From contig JANFNE010000002.1 in the NCBI GenBank assembly GCA_024867545.1, positions 248,001 through 312,000 on the forward strand: a stretch of DNA of 64,000 bases. The letters are read 5' to 3'. The stretch comes from Phytopythium helicoides (Eukaryota > Oomycota > Peronosporomycetes > Pythiales > Pythiaceae). Below are positions 62,831 to 64,000 of this stretch, piece by piece. Each line of letters begins with the position of its first letter. Within the stretch, counting starts at the first letter, position 1. Under the pieces are notes generated by a model that did not search any database, had not been told where the DNA came from, and saw only the letters and a list, made by a program, of their open reading frames with translations. Both the position numbers and the translations under genes were made by a program.

Positions 62831-63576
62831 TTGGCAGCATCGTCGAGACCGCGCTGGTGGATCTATCGAGCTCAGAGAGCGTGAACAAGTTCTGTGAGTC
62901 AATCAAGACACGCTCACCACCTTTGTTGAACCTCACAATCCTCTGCAACGCTGGCGTCGAGCTCCCAACAAAGGCACTCACGACGGATGGAGTCGAGATG
63001 ACGTTCGGCGTCAACCACCTCGGTCACTTCCAGCTCGTCACGTCACTACTCGATATCACCAAGCGCATCGTCATCGTATCGTCGGAGACCCACGACCCCG
63101 CCGAGAACACTCCTATCGCACCACCAAAAGAGTTCACTCTCGAGCAGCTTGCACGCGGTCTTGAGCCGTACAATGGAGGAGAGACATACTCTGCCAGCAA
63201 GCTGCTCAACCTGCTCTTCACGAACGAGCTACTACGTCGAAACCCCACGGGGATCGAGGTCATCGCCTACACGCCAGGTTATACGCCCGACACGGGACTA
63301 GGACGTCACCATGACAAGACGAACTTCGACTTGGACGCGATCAAAGCGTTCTGCGCCGAGCGCGGGATTCGTGTGAGCACCGCCGCGTATTCGGGAGCGT
63401 TCATGGCTACGATCTGTGCTGAGCGCGACTGGACCTCTCGCGGATGGACAAGCGGCATGTACATCCGTGTGGATGAGCCGTACCACACGTCGGAGCAAGC
63501 GAAGGACCCCAAGCTGGCGAAGGAGCTGTGGGAGCTGTCGGAGAAGCTTCTCGAGCAGTTTGGCGTCCGTCCGTGA
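62831..63576 (+). pseudogene. Truncated SDR copy C
   Basis: Same truncation and in-frame upstream TAG as copy B, with an identical predicted remainder. It lacks the nucleotide-binding N-terminus, so it is not expected to be a functional dehydrogenase. Confidence 0.9.
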
Positions 63577-64000
63577 AGCAAGGTAACAGTATCACGTAGG
63601 CAATCGGAGCAGCAGCAGTAGGAAGGTAGCTCGGTGGTTGTTTGCTTGTGTTTTGCATGACTTTGTTCAACACGATTCCTTTTCTCTTCCTTCCAGGCAT
63701 CCCCAGGTGACTTGTACTCTAGAGTATCTTGAACGATCCTGCTGTGACTGCTGGAGGGAGCTTTAGTCTGTAGCTGACGTCTTCGACAGGAGTCACCACT
63801 GGCTCATCACTAGCGAATCGGACCCGAACACTTGTGTTGAAAAGGGACTTAGCCTCGATAACAGTCGAGAAAAGATGGCAACCCCTATGACTCTTGAAGG
63901 ATCTGAAAATGTTTGGCATTCTGGTATGATGGCTTCGGTGAATCGATTGTCACCAGCCGTGGCTCCGTGCTAATCATGAATACCTACAATGTCCATAAGG
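63577..64000. other. Diverged tail of unit C
   Basis: Corresponds to 55383-55810 of unit A. Identity is near complete to 63813, then clearly lower. The minus-strand frame equivalent to 55525-55827 is shifted here by indels and runs off the window. Confidence 0.5.

Larger units (their letters stand above)
62831..64000. repeat. Partial repeat unit C, cut by the window end
   Basis: Matches unit B essentially base for base to about 63813, then drops abruptly in similarity with several indels and substitutions (for example loss of about 13 bases near 63948). The array probably continues beyond the window. Confidence 0.9.

Overview
This is nuclear eukaryotic DNA, most likely from an oomycete (a Phytophthora/Pythium-like stramenopile). 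Genes are packed densely on both strands. Introns are mostly short (about 50-80 nt), GT-AG with two clear GC-AG cases. A motif matching the oomycete core promoter (CTCATTYY followed closely by CAWTTT-like sequence) sits just upstream of at least six genes. The gene set fits a flagellated, walled heterotroph: an intraflagellar transport protein, a fused trehalose-phosphate synthase/phosphatase, FYVE-like/START-like proteins and a run of WrbA quinone reductases. The species cannot be named from the sequence alone.

Layout. 0.2-3.1 kb: a membrane protein of unknown function (-) with a probable frame break. 3.4-5.4 kb: an intact Fanzor, the eukaryotic TnpB-type RNA-guided nuclease (-), with no visible transposase, a perfect 15-bp hairpin upstream and a possible guide-RNA region downstream. 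6.0-9.7 kb: IFT121/WDR35 (-), sharing a CCAAT-rich bidirectional promoter with a PX-domain gene (+, 10.2-11.8 kb). 11.9-17.0 kb: two minus-strand genes, a multi-exon coiled-coil protein and a 1014-residue protein of unknown function. 17.2-22.8 kb: four WrbA-type NAD(P)H:quinone oxidoreductases in two pairs; the second pair is inverted and shows a long identical tract. 23.8-42.3 kb: a compact housekeeping block with a DGK-epsilon-like diacylglycerol kinase, mitochondrial release factor 2, a leucine-rich-repeat protein, a MORN protein, a rhodanese/dual-specificity phosphatase, an SLC25A39/40-like carrier, a COPI-associated-type membrane protein, complex I NDUFS4, trehalose-phosphate phosphatase, an unresolved multi-exon gene, a Ca2+/H+ exchanger and a START/FYVE-like protein. 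42.3-46.9 kb is sparse and holds a second START/FYVE-like gene. 46.9-53.9 kb: a CHID1-like GH18 protein, the trehalose synthase/phosphatase fusion and ERCC1.

54.5-64.0 kb is a tandem array. A 4097-bp segment, which starts inside a short-chain dehydrogenase gene and carries a divergently oriented pseudokinase gene, is present twice in full and a third time in part. The pseudokinase combines a helical N-terminal region with a TKL-like kinase domain that has lost the HRD and DFG aspartates. This is MLKL-like in architecture. Only the first dehydrogenase copy is complete; the other two lack the NAD(P)-binding start. The copies are almost identical, so the amplification is very recent, or under active homogenisation, or affected by assembly.

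The two systems most worth following are the Fanzor locus and the amplified MLKL-like pseudokinase cassette.
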